NCBI GenBank assembly: GCA_020832805.1
Contig: JAFIED010000257.1
Span: 1-64,000, forward strand
DNA length: 64,000 bases
Reading direction: 5' to 3'
From: Pararhodobacter sp.
GTDB taxonomy: Bacteria; Pseudomonadota; Alphaproteobacteria; Rhodobacterales; Rhodobacteraceae
Position 1 is the stretch's first letter, and each line of letters opens with the position of its first letter. The notes under the pieces were generated by a model. That model was not told where the DNA came from. It searched no databases and worked only from the letters and a program-made list of their open reading frames with translations. Shown here piece after piece: positions 34,778 to 43,022 of the stretch. Made by a program: the position numbers and the translations under genes.

Positions 34778-37445
34778 TCTGAAAACCACCCGACCGATCA
34801 TGCCCGTGCGCACGATCGAGGATATCCGCGCCATCGAGGCGCAGCGCTATGACGACCTGGTCACGGCACGAAACCTGTACGATCTGCTGCTGGCCACGGC
34901 GCGGCATGGCGGCGCGCGCCAGGCCCTGACAGTGCTGCGCAGCCCCGATCCCGCCGATATCGGCCTGTCGCTGACCCATCATGACCTGCTGGGCCATGTG
35001 ACCCGCGCGGCCAACATGTTCCGCGCGCATGGCCTGCAGCCCGGCGCGGGCGTTGCGGCTTTTCTGACACCCACGCTGCCCGATCTGCCGGCGCTGCATC
35101 TGGGCGCGCAGGTGGCGGGTGTCGCCAGCACCATCAACTATCTGCTCAGCCGCGAGGCCATCATCGACCTGCTGAACGCCGAGAAGGCAACGCTGCTGAT
35201 CATTCCCGCCCCCACGCAGGATGCCGCGTGCTGGGCAAAGGCACAGGGAATGATGCAGGCGGTGCCGACCCTTGAAAAGGTGCTGGTCATCGGCGGCGCG
35301 GGGGCGTTGCCGGACAACCATCTTGCCCTGGAGGCCGCGCTGGCACCCTTTGGCGCCAAGGCGCTGGATTTCACCCCCACCGATGACCGCCAGACCGTCT
35401 GCGCGCTGTTCCACACCGGCGGCACCACCGGGCGGCCAAAGCTGGTGCCGCTGACCCATGGCAACCAGATTCATGCCGCTTTCGGTTTTGGGCAGGTGTT
35501 CGGCTATTGCGAGACCGACACGGTCATCAATGGCTTTCCCTTCTTTCATGTCGGCGGCACCATGACCGTGGGGCTGGCGGTGCTGGCTGCGGGCGGGCAT
35601 ATGGTGGTGCCTTCGCCCCATGCGCTGCGCCCGCCAGAGGTGATTGCGAATTACTGGCGTCTCGTTCAGCATTTCCGCGCCAGCGTCATCGGTGCCGTAC
35701 CGACCTCTCTTGCCGCGCTGACCACGGCCTGGGTGCCGGGCACCGATGTGTCCAGCATCCGCATGGCCGCCACGGGCGGCGCGGTTCTGCCTGCCGCTGT
35801 GGGCGAGCGGTTTCAGGCCGCAACCGGTATCGCCCTGCTGGAAACCTATGGCATGACCGAGGCGGCGGCAGCCATCGCCTTCAACCCCGCGCATGGCCGG
35901 GCCGTGGCGGGCAGCGTGGGGTTTCGCGCCCCGTTTTCGGAAACACGCATCCTGCGAATCGGCACGGATGATGCGCTGTGCGCCCCGGGGGAAAGCGGCG
36001 TGGTGCAGGTGCGCGGCCCGCAGGTATTTCCCGGCTATCTGGACGCAGCGCATGACGCCGGCACCCTGTCGCCAGACGGTTGGCTGAATACCGGCGATGT
36101 GGGCTACCTGACCGATGACGAAAGGCTGTTTCTGACCGGGCGCGAGAAAGACCTGATCGTGCGCAGCGGCCACAACATCGACCCCGCCGCCATCGAGGAA
36201 GTGGCCAACCGCCACCCCCAGGTACAGATCAGCGCGGCTGTGGGCATGCCGGATCAATATGCCGCAGAGGTGCCCGCGCTGTTCGTGGTGCCCCGGCCGG
36301 ATACCACCATCGATCTGGCAGACCTGCGCGCCTTTCTTGACGCCAGGGTGCACGAGCCGCCAGCGCGGCCCCGCCACATTCTGGTCATCGACGCGCTGCC
36401 GGTCACGGCGGTTGGCAAGGTGTTCAAACCGGCCTTGCGGGATATGGCCCTGCGCGAAAAGCTGCGGCTGGAGGTGGCCCGCATCTGCGGCGATGACGTT
36501 ACCGCAACGGTCAGTATCAGCCGCGATGATCAGCAACGCGTCACGGTGCATGCCCTGCTTGCGGGCGCAACGCAGGCACAGCTCGAGGCCTTGCAGACCG
36601 CGCTGCAGCCCCTGCCACAGACCTGTGTGCTGACCGCCAGGCCGCGCGCCGATGTCTTGCTGGACCACGAGGGGGCGATTGCCATCCTGACCCTGAACAG
36701 CCCGGACAGCCTGAACGCGGCATCGCAGTCGCTGATGCAATCACTGCAGGCGCGACTTGAAGAACTTGCCTCCCTGCCAGACCTGCGCGCCGTCATCCTG
36801 ACCGGTGCGGGCAGGGCCTTTTGTGCCGGGGGTGATCTGATCGAATTCAACGCGGCACTGAAAGCCGGCGGCAGCGTGCTGGTTGATACATTGCGCTACA
36901 ACCAGGATGTGATCCAGATGCTTGAAGACCTGCCAGTGCCGGTGATCGGCGCGGTCAATGGTGTGGCCATTGCGGGCGGGCTGGAACTGCTTTTGTGCTG
37001 TGACATCCTGCTGGCCGCCGACGACGCGCGCCTGGGCGACGGGCATGCCAGATACGGGGTGCTGCCCGGGGGCGGTGCAACCGTGCGCCTGAGCGAACGG
37101 ATCGGCCCCGCCCGCGCAGCCCAGCTGTTTTACACGGCCGGCACGATTGATGCCCAGACGGCCCTTGCCTGGGGCCTGGTCAACGAAACCGTGCCACGCG
37201 ACCAGCTGATGATCCGCGCACGCGCGCTGGCGTCGGAAATCGCCCGCTGCAGCCCCGAGGTGCTGCGCCGTGTCAAGCAACTGACCGGCCCCGAGGCCCG
37301 GTCGCCAGAGCGTCAGGCACGCCTGCGCGCCGAACTCGGCCATTTCGCAGAACATGTAAAAGGCGCCGACCTGCGCGAGGGGTTGGCAGCCTTTGGCGAA
37401 AAGCGGCAGCCACGGTACGGCGGCCAAGGCGGCGGAACCGCCTGA
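34767..37445 (+). CDS. Acyl-CoA synthetase / enoyl-CoA hydratase fusion
   Basis: About 892 residues in two parts. Residues ~1-610 are an ANL-family AMP-forming acyl-CoA ligase: P-loop FHTGGTTGRPKLVPLTH, LLETYGMTEAAAA, GWLNTGDVGYLTDDERLFLTGREKDLIVRSGHNI and the late lysine in VTAVGKVFKPAL. Residues ~630-892 are a crotonase: ILTGAGRAFCAGGDLIEF (oxyanion loop), AVNGVAIAGGLELLLCCDILLA with the first Glu kept, and GDGHARYGVLPGGG where the second catalytic Glu of rat enoyl-CoA hydratase is replaced by His, as in some actinobacterial crotonases. The fusion would activate an acid and process the enoyl-CoA without release. It is the last gene of the operon. The true start is uncertain (34767 or 34800). 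Confidence 0.9.
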   Translation: MTGNLKTTRPIMPVRTIEDIRAIEAQRYDDLVTARNLYDLLLATARHGGARQALTVLRSPDPADIGLSLTHHDLLGHVTRAANMFRAHGLQPGAGVAAFLTPTLPDLPALHLGAQVAGVASTINYLLSREAIIDLLNAEKATLLIIPAPTQDAACWAKAQGMMQAVPTLEKVLVIGGAGALPDNHLALEAALAPFGAKALDFTPTDDRQTVCALFHTGGTTGRPKLVPLTHGNQIHAAFGFGQVFGYCETDTVINGFPFFHVGGTMTVGLAVLAAGGHMVVPSPHALRPPEVIANYWRLVQHFRASVIGAVPTSLAALTTAWVPGTDVSSIRMAATGGAVLPAAVGERFQAATGIALLETYGMTEAAAAIAFNPAHGRAVAGSVGFRAPFSETRILRIGTDDALCAPGESGVVQVRGPQVFPGYLDAAHDAGTLSPDGWLNTGDVGYLTDDERLFLTGREKDLIVRSGHNIDPAAIEEVANRHPQVQISAAVGMPDQYAAEVPALFVVPRPDTTIDLADLRAFLDARVHEPPARPRHILVIDALPVTAVGKVFKPALRDMALREKLRLEVARICGDDVTATVSISRDDQQRVTVHALLAGATQAQLEALQTALQPLPQTCVLTARPRADVLLDHEGAIAILTLNSPDSLNAASQSLMQSLQARLEELASLPDLRAVILTGAGRAFCAGGDLIEFNAALKAGGSVLVDTLRYNQDVIQMLEDLPVPVIGAVNGVAIAGGLELLLCCDILLAADDARLGDGHARYGVLPGGGATVRLSERIGPARAAQLFYTAGTIDAQTALAWGLVNETVPRDQLMIRARALASEIARCSPEVLRRVKQLTGPEARSPERQARLRAELGHFAEHVKGADLREGLAAFGEKRQPRYGGQGGGTA

Positions 37446-37473
37446 CGCTGTCCGGGTCATGGCGCCCGCCCTG

Positions 37474-37490
37474 TGCCCGGACACCGGGCA
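37474..37490. terminator. Hairpin after the CoA-ligase fusion gene
   Basis: TGCCCGG-aca-CCGGGCA, a perfect 7-bp stem, 29 nt after the stop codon. It has no T run but is the only candidate end signal for the 15-kb operon before the amide-uptake cluster. Confidence 0.35.
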
Positions 37491-37625
37491 GCCACCAGCT
37501 TGAACAGGGCGGAACCCGCCGATCTGGCGGCGCGGATTGATGCATCTGCATCATATCCGGCTCTTTGGAAACATGCTTTCGTAACTCTCAATAACAAATC
37601 GTCAAGATAACCGGGAGAGTTCAAC

Positions 37626-38867
37626 ATGTCACCATGGCTGCCGCGCGTGGCGCTTTGTCTGTCGCTTGCCTTTGGCACGCAAGCCATCGCCGATGATATC
37701 CTGATCGGCATCCCCACTGCCCAATCCACCGCTGCCGGGGTTGCCGACCACGCCGACTGGCTGAACGGCGCCACCATGGCGATCGAGGCGATCAACCAGG
37801 CCGGCGGCGTGAATGGCCGGATGCTGCGCGCCGAGGTGGTGGACATCGATGTGCTGTCGCCCGAAGGCACCGTGGGCGCCTTTCAGACACTGACCGGGCG
37901 CGGCGTGCATGCCATTGCCTCGTCCTTCGTGCTGATCCCGCAACCGGCGATGGATGCCGCTGCGGCGGCCGGCGTGCCCTACATGCATGGCAACACGCAG
38001 CTGGCATCGGTCGAACTGGTGGAACAGCAGCCACAGCGCTATCGCAACATCTTCATGATCGACCCCGATGAAACCTGGTATGGCTATGGTTTCGTGCGCT
38101 ATCTGGACCGCCTGATCGACAGCGGCCAATGGGAGCCGGCGAACCGCCGCATCCATATCGTGCAGGAACAGATCGCCTATACCCAGATGATCAGCCAGGC
38201 CGCACAGCGCGCCATTGCCGAAAGCGAAGGCGCATGGGAACTGGCGGCCGTCACGGACATCCAGTTTCCGGTGCAGGACTGGACCCCGGTGATCAACGCG
38301 CTGCGCGCCGAAGGCGCCGGCGTGATCTTCATCAGCCACTGGGTCGCCGCAGAACTGGCGGCGTTTGCGCAGCAATTCGCGTTCAACCCGGTGCCTGACA
38401 GCCTTGTCTATCTGCAATACGGCCCCAGCCAGCCAGAGTTTCTGGATCTGGCGCGCGGCGCCGGCGAAGGCATGATCTGGGGGACCGTGCTGGGCACGCC
38501 GCGCAGCGAGGCCGGTATCGCCTTCCGCGAGGCCTATATGGCGCGCCATGGTGACAACATGGGCGAAGTCTACACCGCCTCGGCCTGGGACACGATCCAC
38601 ATGCTGGCCCGTGTCTGGGAAGAGGTGGACCCAAGCGATTTCGACGCGGTGGGCGATGCCATCCGCACGCTGCGCCACGAGGGAATCGCGGGCACCTATA
38701 CCTTTGACCGCCCGCAGCAGCGCCCGTTGGGCTACCCCTGGGAAACCGACGATCTGGCAGAGGGGATGCCGCATCTGATCTATCAGGTGCAGGACAACCG
38801 CCACACCATCATCCTGCCCGAACAGTTGGCCGAGTCCGAATACCGCGCGCCGCATTGGGCACGCTGA
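37626..38867 (+). CDS. Branched-chain-type ABC substrate-binding protein (amide uptake)
   Basis: A 413-residue periplasmic type-I binding protein. It has a short Sec signal (PRVALCLSLAFGTQAIA, cut before DDILIG), then ILIGIPTAQSTAAGVADHADWLNGATMAIEAINQAGGVNG and further family landmarks. GGGAGAG precedes ATG 37626. The family includes receptors for amides and urea (FmdD, AmiC, UrtA) besides LivK. Because dimethylformamidase is encoded in the same operon, I infer that the ligand is a small amide. Confidence 0.9.
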   Translation: MSPWLPRVALCLSLAFGTQAIADDILIGIPTAQSTAAGVADHADWLNGATMAIEAINQAGGVNGRMLRAEVVDIDVLSPEGTVGAFQTLTGRGVHAIASSFVLIPQPAMDAAAAAGVPYMHGNTQLASVELVEQQPQRYRNIFMIDPDETWYGYGFVRYLDRLIDSGQWEPANRRIHIVQEQIAYTQMISQAAQRAIAESEGAWELAAVTDIQFPVQDWTPVINALRAEGAGVIFISHWVAAELAAFAQQFAFNPVPDSLVYLQYGPSQPEFLDLARGAGEGMIWGTVLGTPRSEAGIAFREAYMARHGDNMGEVYTASAWDTIHMLARVWEEVDPSDFDAVGDAIRTLRHEGIAGTYTFDRPQQRPLGYPWETDDLAEGMPHLIYQVQDNRHTIILPEQLAESEYRAPHWAR

Positions 38868-38903
38868 GGCCCGGCGCATCACCCCATGCACTGACATGAC
38901 AAT

Positions 38904-38934
38904 GCCGGGGCAAGGCACAATGCCCTGCCCCGGC
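38904..38934. other. Strong intercistronic hairpin after the binding-protein gene
   Basis: GCCGGGGCA and TGCCCCGGC form a perfect 9-bp outer stem with an inner GGC-acaat-GCC stem. It lies 37 nt after the binding-protein stop and 92 nt before the ATPase gene. Such elements commonly stabilise the receptor mRNA and partly stop transcription into the rest of an ABC operon. Confidence 0.55.
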
Positions 38935-39026
38935 GCCCAGGGCCCTGCTTCAGGCGCTGAAAACAGCCCCGCCGGGCGTGCCTTTCATCCACCCACCAGA
39001 CAGATACCGAACGGAGCGCCAGAGAC

Positions 39027-39749
39027 ATGAGCGCGGGGACTTTCTTTGCCTGCAACGGCATTTCCTTGACCCTTGGCGGCAGGCAGATCCTGCGTGATGT
39101 GGCGCTGCAGGTTTCGCGTGGCGAGGTTCTGGGGTTGATCGGCCCCAACGGTGCCGGCAAGACCAGCCTGTTCGAGGTGCTGTCCGGCCGCTATCGGCCG
39201 CAGGCTGGCCGGGTGCTGCTGGATGGGGTCGATATCACCCGGCTGGATACCGTGCGCCGGGCACGGGCCGGCGTCGGGCGCACCTATCAAAGCCCGGTGG
39301 TGCCCGATGCGCTGAGCGTGGCCGAGACCTTTCGCGCCGCGCGCAAGGCCCATGCCCCCTTTCGATCACGGCACGAAGCCGAATGGGCCGCCCGCCTGGT
39401 GAACCTGACCGTGCCCTGGGACAGGATCGCCGGAACGCTGGACACGTTCGACCGGCGCAAGCTGTTGATGGCCTGCCTGCTGATGCGGCGGCCAAAGGTG
39501 CTGTTGATGGACGAACCGGCTTCCGGCCTGATCAACACCGAAATCGACGAACTGGACCTGCTGCTGCGCACGCTTGTCGATGAATACCACCTGGCGGTCA
39601 TCGTGATCGAGCACCGGCTGGAACTGCTGGAAGCCCTGGCAGACCGCGTCACCGTGCTGAATCTGGGCGAAGTGATCGCCGAGAACACGCCCGAGGCCGT
39701 CTTCCGTGATCCGGCTGTACGCGCCGCATATTTCGAGGGGGCTGATTGA
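39027..39749 (+). CDS. livG: Branched-chain-type ABC transporter ATPase (LivG-like), atypical signature
   Basis: A 240-residue ATPase. Walker A GPNGAGKTS, Q-loop VGRTYQSP, Walker B VLLMDEPASGL and switch VIVIEHRLELLEALADRV are normal. The ABC signature, usually LSGGQ or LSYGQ, reads LDTFDRRKLLMA, so the two key glycines are gone. The C-terminal LivG tail (GEVIAENTPEAVFRDPAVRAAYFEGAD) is present. LivG-LivF form a heterodimer, so one degenerate composite site may be tolerated. Confidence 0.88.
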   Translation: MSAGTFFACNGISLTLGGRQILRDVALQVSRGEVLGLIGPNGAGKTSLFEVLSGRYRPQAGRVLLDGVDITRLDTVRRARAGVGRTYQSPVVPDALSVAETFRAARKAHAPFRSRHEAEWAARLVNLTVPWDRIAGTLDTFDRRKLLMACLLMRRPKVLLMDEPASGLINTEIDELDLLLRTLVDEYHLAVIVIEHRLELLEALADRVTVLNLGEVIAENTPEAVFRDPAVRAAYFEGAD

Positions 39750-39859
39750 TGACAAGGCCGCTTTACGTTTTCGCCATCGCAGACATGCCGGGCATGCCCC
39801 GTGCAAAGGCCGCCGGCGGCGGTGCTGGCGCGGCCTGGTTGACACGGGGCCGGGCATGA
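39749..39859 (+). CDS. Candidate 36-residue ORF filling the livG-livF gap
   Basis: The ATG at 39749 overlaps the livG stop (TGATG) and the TGA at 39857 overlaps the livF start (ATGA), so this frame exactly fills the only non-coding gap. The predicted peptide starts MTRPLYVFAIADMPG and is rich in Gly/Ala/Arg. I recognise no family. It may be a real microprotein or simply a coupling device for livF translation. Confidence 0.35.
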   Translation: MTRPLYVFAIADMPGMPRAKAAGGGAGAAWLTRGRA

Positions 39860-40554
39860 GTGCGATTCTGGAAATCCGCGATCTGTCGGCGGGCTATGGC
39901 GCGCTGAGGGTCTTGCACGAGATCAACCTGACGGTCGAACGTGGTGAACGCCTGGCCATTGTCGGGCTGAACGGCCATGGCAAGACCACGCTGTTTCGCG
40001 CCATCACCCATCTGGTTGGCTGGCAGCGCGGTTCCATCCGCTTTGACACGCACGAGATCGGCGGCGCGCGCTCGCTTGGCGAGGGGCGGCGCACGCCCGG
40101 CATTGTCCGGTTGGGGGTCGCCATGACCCCGCAGGGCGACGCCATCTTTCCGGGCCTGACGGTGCGCCAGCATCTGGATTGCGGCGCCTGGTCGCGCCGG
40201 GCATGGCGCGAGCGCGCACGCCGGCGGGCGCTGATCTTTGAAATGTTCCCCCCCTTGCGAAAGCTGGAAAACACCACTGTCGGCACGCTTTCGGGCGGCG
40301 AGCGGCGCATGGTCAGCGTGGGGCGCGCGCTGATGACCGAGGCGCGCCTGTATCTGATCGACGAACCCAGCCTGGGGCTGGCGCCCGTGATCAGCAAGCG
40401 GGTGGTGGATGCGCTACGCCAGATCGATGTGCGCGATGGCGCAATGATCATCGCCGAACAGAATGTCAGCCTGCTGGATGGTCAGGTTGACAGGATGATC
40501 GGCATGCATGCCGGGCGATTGCGCGGCGATGTCGGACATGTGGAGTTGGGCTGA
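39856..40554 (+). CDS. livF: Branched-chain-type ABC transporter ATPase (LivF-like)
   Basis: A 232-residue ATPase: LSAGYGALRVLHEINLTVERGE, Walker A GLNGHGKTT, signature LSGGERRMVSVGRALM, Walker B LYLIDEPSLGLAP and the switch in MIIAEQNVSLLDG. The start was set at ATG 39856 since the longer frame runs back into livG. It pairs with the LivG-like protein. The stop is overlapped by the permease start (TGATGG). Confidence 0.92.
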   Translation: MSAILEIRDLSAGYGALRVLHEINLTVERGERLAIVGLNGHGKTTLFRAITHLVGWQRGSIRFDTHEIGGARSLGEGRRTPGIVRLGVAMTPQGDAIFPGLTVRQHLDCGAWSRRAWRERARRRALIFEMFPPLRKLENTTVGTLSGGERRMVSVGRALMTEARLYLIDEPSLGLAPVISKRVVDALRQIDVRDGAMIIAEQNVSLLDGQVDRMIGMHAGRLRGDVGHVELG

Positions 40555-41480
40555 TGGATGCCTCATTGATCGTCTACGCCCTGAACCTCAGCGCTATCTA
40601 TGCGCTGATGGCCATCGGGATTTCGCTGCTCTGGTCCTCTATCGGCATGCTGAACATGGCCCATGGCGCCACCTTTGCGGTCTCGGGCTATGGCGCGTTG
40701 GTCATTGGCGGGGCGGTGCTGCCCACGGTGGACGCCTTGCTGCAGGGATCGATGCTGCTGAGCTATGCGCGCTTTGTCGTGCTGCTGGCTGCCGGGGCCG
40801 GGGTGGGGGCGCTTTGTGGCGGCGTCATCTATCTGCTGGCCTTCCTGCCCATTCATGACAAGGCCAATTTCGCGGTTCGCGGGTTGATCGTGACCCTGGC
40901 CATCAATCTGGCCACGGTGCAGGGGTTGTTGTGGTGGTTCGGCCCGCGGCAACAGGCCCTGCCCCAGATATTCGGTTTCGGGCGGCTGGAGGTGCTGGGC
41001 ATTCCCTTGCGCTATGATCAGGCCGCCACGATAGGCGCCACGGCCGTGCTGCTGGTGGCGGTGCTGGCCTGGCTGAAACTCAGCCGCAAGGGCCTGGAAA
41101 TACGCGCCATGATGCAAAACCCCGAGGGCGCCGCGCTGTCCGGCATCTCGGTGCGGCGCGCGGCGATGCCTGTCATGGCAATTACCGGCGCAATGGCCGG
41201 TGCTGCGGCCGTGTTGCTGTCGCAAAGCGTGTTCGTCAGCCCCACTGCGGGCGCCATGCCCCTGATCAAGGGCATGATCATCGCGCTGCTGGGCGGGCTT
41301 GGTTCGGTGCCCGGCGCCGCCATCGCCGCGCTGCTGATCGGTGTGCTGGAGGCCGCGACGGGCGCCATACCGTTCCTGGGTCAGCGCATGGTGCTGCTGG
41401 TGCAGTTCGGCTTCATCATTCTGGTGCTGATCATCCGCCCGCGCGGGATCGGCGGATTGCTTGACGAGACGCGGAAATGA
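40554..41480 (+). CDS. livH: Branched-chain-type ABC transporter permease (LivH-like)
   Basis: A 308-residue membrane protein with about eight spans. Hallmarks: LNLSAIYALMAIGISLLWSSIGMLNMAHGATFAVSGYGA, the cytoplasmic RKGLEIRAMMQNPEGAALSGISVRRAAMPVMAITGAMAGAAAVL and MIIALLGGLGSVPGAAIAALLIGVLEA. It is coupled to livF and to livM through start-stop overlaps. Confidence 0.93.
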   Translation: MDASLIVYALNLSAIYALMAIGISLLWSSIGMLNMAHGATFAVSGYGALVIGGAVLPTVDALLQGSMLLSYARFVVLLAAGAGVGALCGGVIYLLAFLPIHDKANFAVRGLIVTLAINLATVQGLLWWFGPRQQALPQIFGFGRLEVLGIPLRYDQAATIGATAVLLVAVLAWLKLSRKGLEIRAMMQNPEGAALSGISVRRAAMPVMAITGAMAGAAAVLLSQSVFVSPTAGAMPLIKGMIIALLGGLGSVPGAAIAALLIGVLEAATGAIPFLGQRMVLLVQFGFIILVLIIRPRGIGGLLDETRK

Positions 41481-43006
41481 ACGAACCCATCGCCCCGGTT
41501 TTGCACAAGGTCGGCAACCGCCGTCATGAATGGATGCTGCGGCCCGAAGGCCGCAAGACCTGGCAGCGCAGGCGCCTGCCCCTGATTGGCCGACACTGGC
41601 TGACATGGCGCGGCGGGCACAACCCCAGGACGCTGGAACGCGAGCGCCGCCTGGCCGACAAGCGGCCGCTATGGTGGCTGGTCGGGCTGGCCGGGCTGGT
41701 CGCCACGGCCCCCTTTCTGTCAGATGCCATGCTGCAGATTGCGATCGTGTTCTGCGTCTTCGCCGCCATCAATGTGATCTGGACCCTGATCATCGGTGCC
41801 GCCGGCATCCTGTCGCTGGCAACCATGGCCACGGTGGGGCTGGGCGCCTATGCCGCGGCGGCGGCCAATGTGTATCTGGGCGTGCCCTGGCCGCTGATGT
41901 TTCCTGTCGGGCTGCTGGTGGGGTTGATGGCCGGCGGCCTGCTGGCCTTGCCGTCAACCCGCATCGACGGGCTGTATTATGCGCTGCTGACCATCGGCGT
42001 GGCCGAAATCTGCCGGGTCTCCATCAGCCAGATTCGCGCATTGGCGCCGCAGAATTCGTCCATCAACAATGTTGACAGCTTCATCCCGCAGGACTGGTTC
42101 CTGCAACGCCCGGGCCTGCTGCTGGGCTTTGCCAGTGCCTTTGTCCTGCTGCTGCTGGCCTTGCTGCTGTTTCGCCTGGTCAATTCGGAACGTCTGGGCC
42201 TGCAGTTGCAGGCCGCGCGCGAGGACGAGGAATTTTCCGAGGCCGTGGGTATCGATTACAAGCGCGCGCGGCTGCTGGTCTTTCTGATCGCCTCCGGGGC
42301 TCTGGGGGTGATCGGCGCCTATTACGCCATGCTTTACCGTTCGATATCGCTGAACATCTTTTCCCTTGATCAGCTTTTGCTGATGTTTGCGATGATCGTC
42401 ATCGGCGGCATGGGCCGTGCCGAAGGCGCGGTGATCGGCACGGCCATTGTCGTGCTTATCGACCGGGCGCTGATCGACCTGGGGCCGCTGCGCATCATCC
42501 TGATTGCCGCTGTCGTCATCATCGTGACCCTGACCACCCATCGCGGGCTGGCCGATGCGCGCAGCCAGTTTCGCGCCTATCGCAACCGCATCAAATCTGA
42601 ACGCCGTGCCGCCCGCACCCGAAAAGGGGGAGAGGTCATGCCAGAAGAAGCCACCGAAATCGCCGACAAGCAACTGATCGCCTATCGCCGCTTTGACAAA
42701 CGCCTGCGCGACCGCCTGAAGGCGCTGATAACGCCCGAACTGATCGAGGAACACAGGCGCGCGCCCCTGGGCCCTCATTCAGACGCATTGGCCCGGGTAA
42801 TGAACTATTTCCGGCGCGGCGAGATGTCTGACAAGTACGCCATCCTGCAAGAAGGTGATCCGGGCAGCTGGACCTATTCGGTCATGGCGCTGTCGGGCGA
42901 GCCGGGCAAGCCGCCGCGCGTCGTCGATGACCGCCACTATGGCTCGCGCGATGAAGCGTATCACGCTGTTTTCCTGCTGCGTGTGAACGATCTGCTTGAA
43001 AGCTGA
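41477..43006 (+). CDS. livM: LivM-like permease fused to dimethylformamidase small subunit
   Basis: A 509-residue protein in three parts. Residues 1-65 form a basic cytoplasmic extension (RRRLPLIGRHW..NPRTLERERRLADK). Residues 66-360 are a LivM permease (AAINVIWTLIIGAAGILSLATMATVGLGAYAAA, STRIDGLYYALLTIGVAEICR, LLMFAMIVIGGMGRAEGAVIG). Residues ~388-509 resemble the N,N-dimethylformamidase alpha subunit as I recall it: LITPELIEEHRRAPLG, then a block ending in VMNYFRR, and SRDEAYHAVFLLRVNDLL. No stop codon separates the parts. An internal ribosome site suggests the last part is also made separately (next entry). The large subunit follows by 16 nt. The permease call is firm; the fusion reading is strong. 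Confidence 0.87.
   Translation: MNEPIAPVLHKVGNRRHEWMLRPEGRKTWQRRRLPLIGRHWLTWRGGHNPRTLERERRLADKRPLWWLVGLAGLVATAPFLSDAMLQIAIVFCVFAAINVIWTLIIGAAGILSLATMATVGLGAYAAAAANVYLGVPWPLMFPVGLLVGLMAGGLLALPSTRIDGLYYALLTIGVAEICRVSISQIRALAPQNSSINNVDSFIPQDWFLQRPGLLLGFASAFVLLLLALLLFRLVNSERLGLQLQAAREDEEFSEAVGIDYKRARLLVFLIASGALGVIGAYYAMLYRSISLNIFSLDQLLLMFAMIVIGGMGRAEGAVIGTAIVVLIDRALIDLGPLRIILIAAVVIIVTLTTHRGLADARSQFRAYRNRIKSERRAARTRKGGEVMPEEATEIADKQLIAYRRFDKRLRDRLKALITPELIEEHRRAPLGPHSDALARVMNYFRRGEMSDKYAILQEGDPGSWTYSVMALSGEPGKPPRVVDDRHYGSRDEAYHAVFLLRVNDLLES
42638..43006 (+). CDS. dmfA1: N,N-dimethylformamidase small subunit, nested in-frame start
   Basis: AAAAGGGGGAGAGG sits directly before an in-frame ATG (MPEEATEIADKQLIAYRR), an excellent start site within the livM frame. 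The product would be 122 residues; the known alpha subunit of Alcaligenes/Paracoccus DMFase is about 130. Shared features are an EEHxxxPxG stretch, a NYFR motif and an EA.HAVFLxR end. It would pair with the large subunit encoded next. Whether it is made free, only as the LivM fusion, or both, cannot be decided from sequence. Confidence 0.65.
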   Translation: MPEEATEIADKQLIAYRRFDKRLRDRLKALITPELIEEHRRAPLGPHSDALARVMNYFRRGEMSDKYAILQEGDPGSWTYSVMALSGEPGKPPRVVDDRHYGSRDEAYHAVFLLRVNDLLES

Positions 43007-43022
43007 AACGAAGGGCTGAATC

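Noticed and set aside
34746-36740. 664-codon open frame on the minus strand
   Set aside because: Shadow of the acyl-CoA synthetase gene; low-complexity Gly/Gln/His/Arg composition and no recognisable motif.
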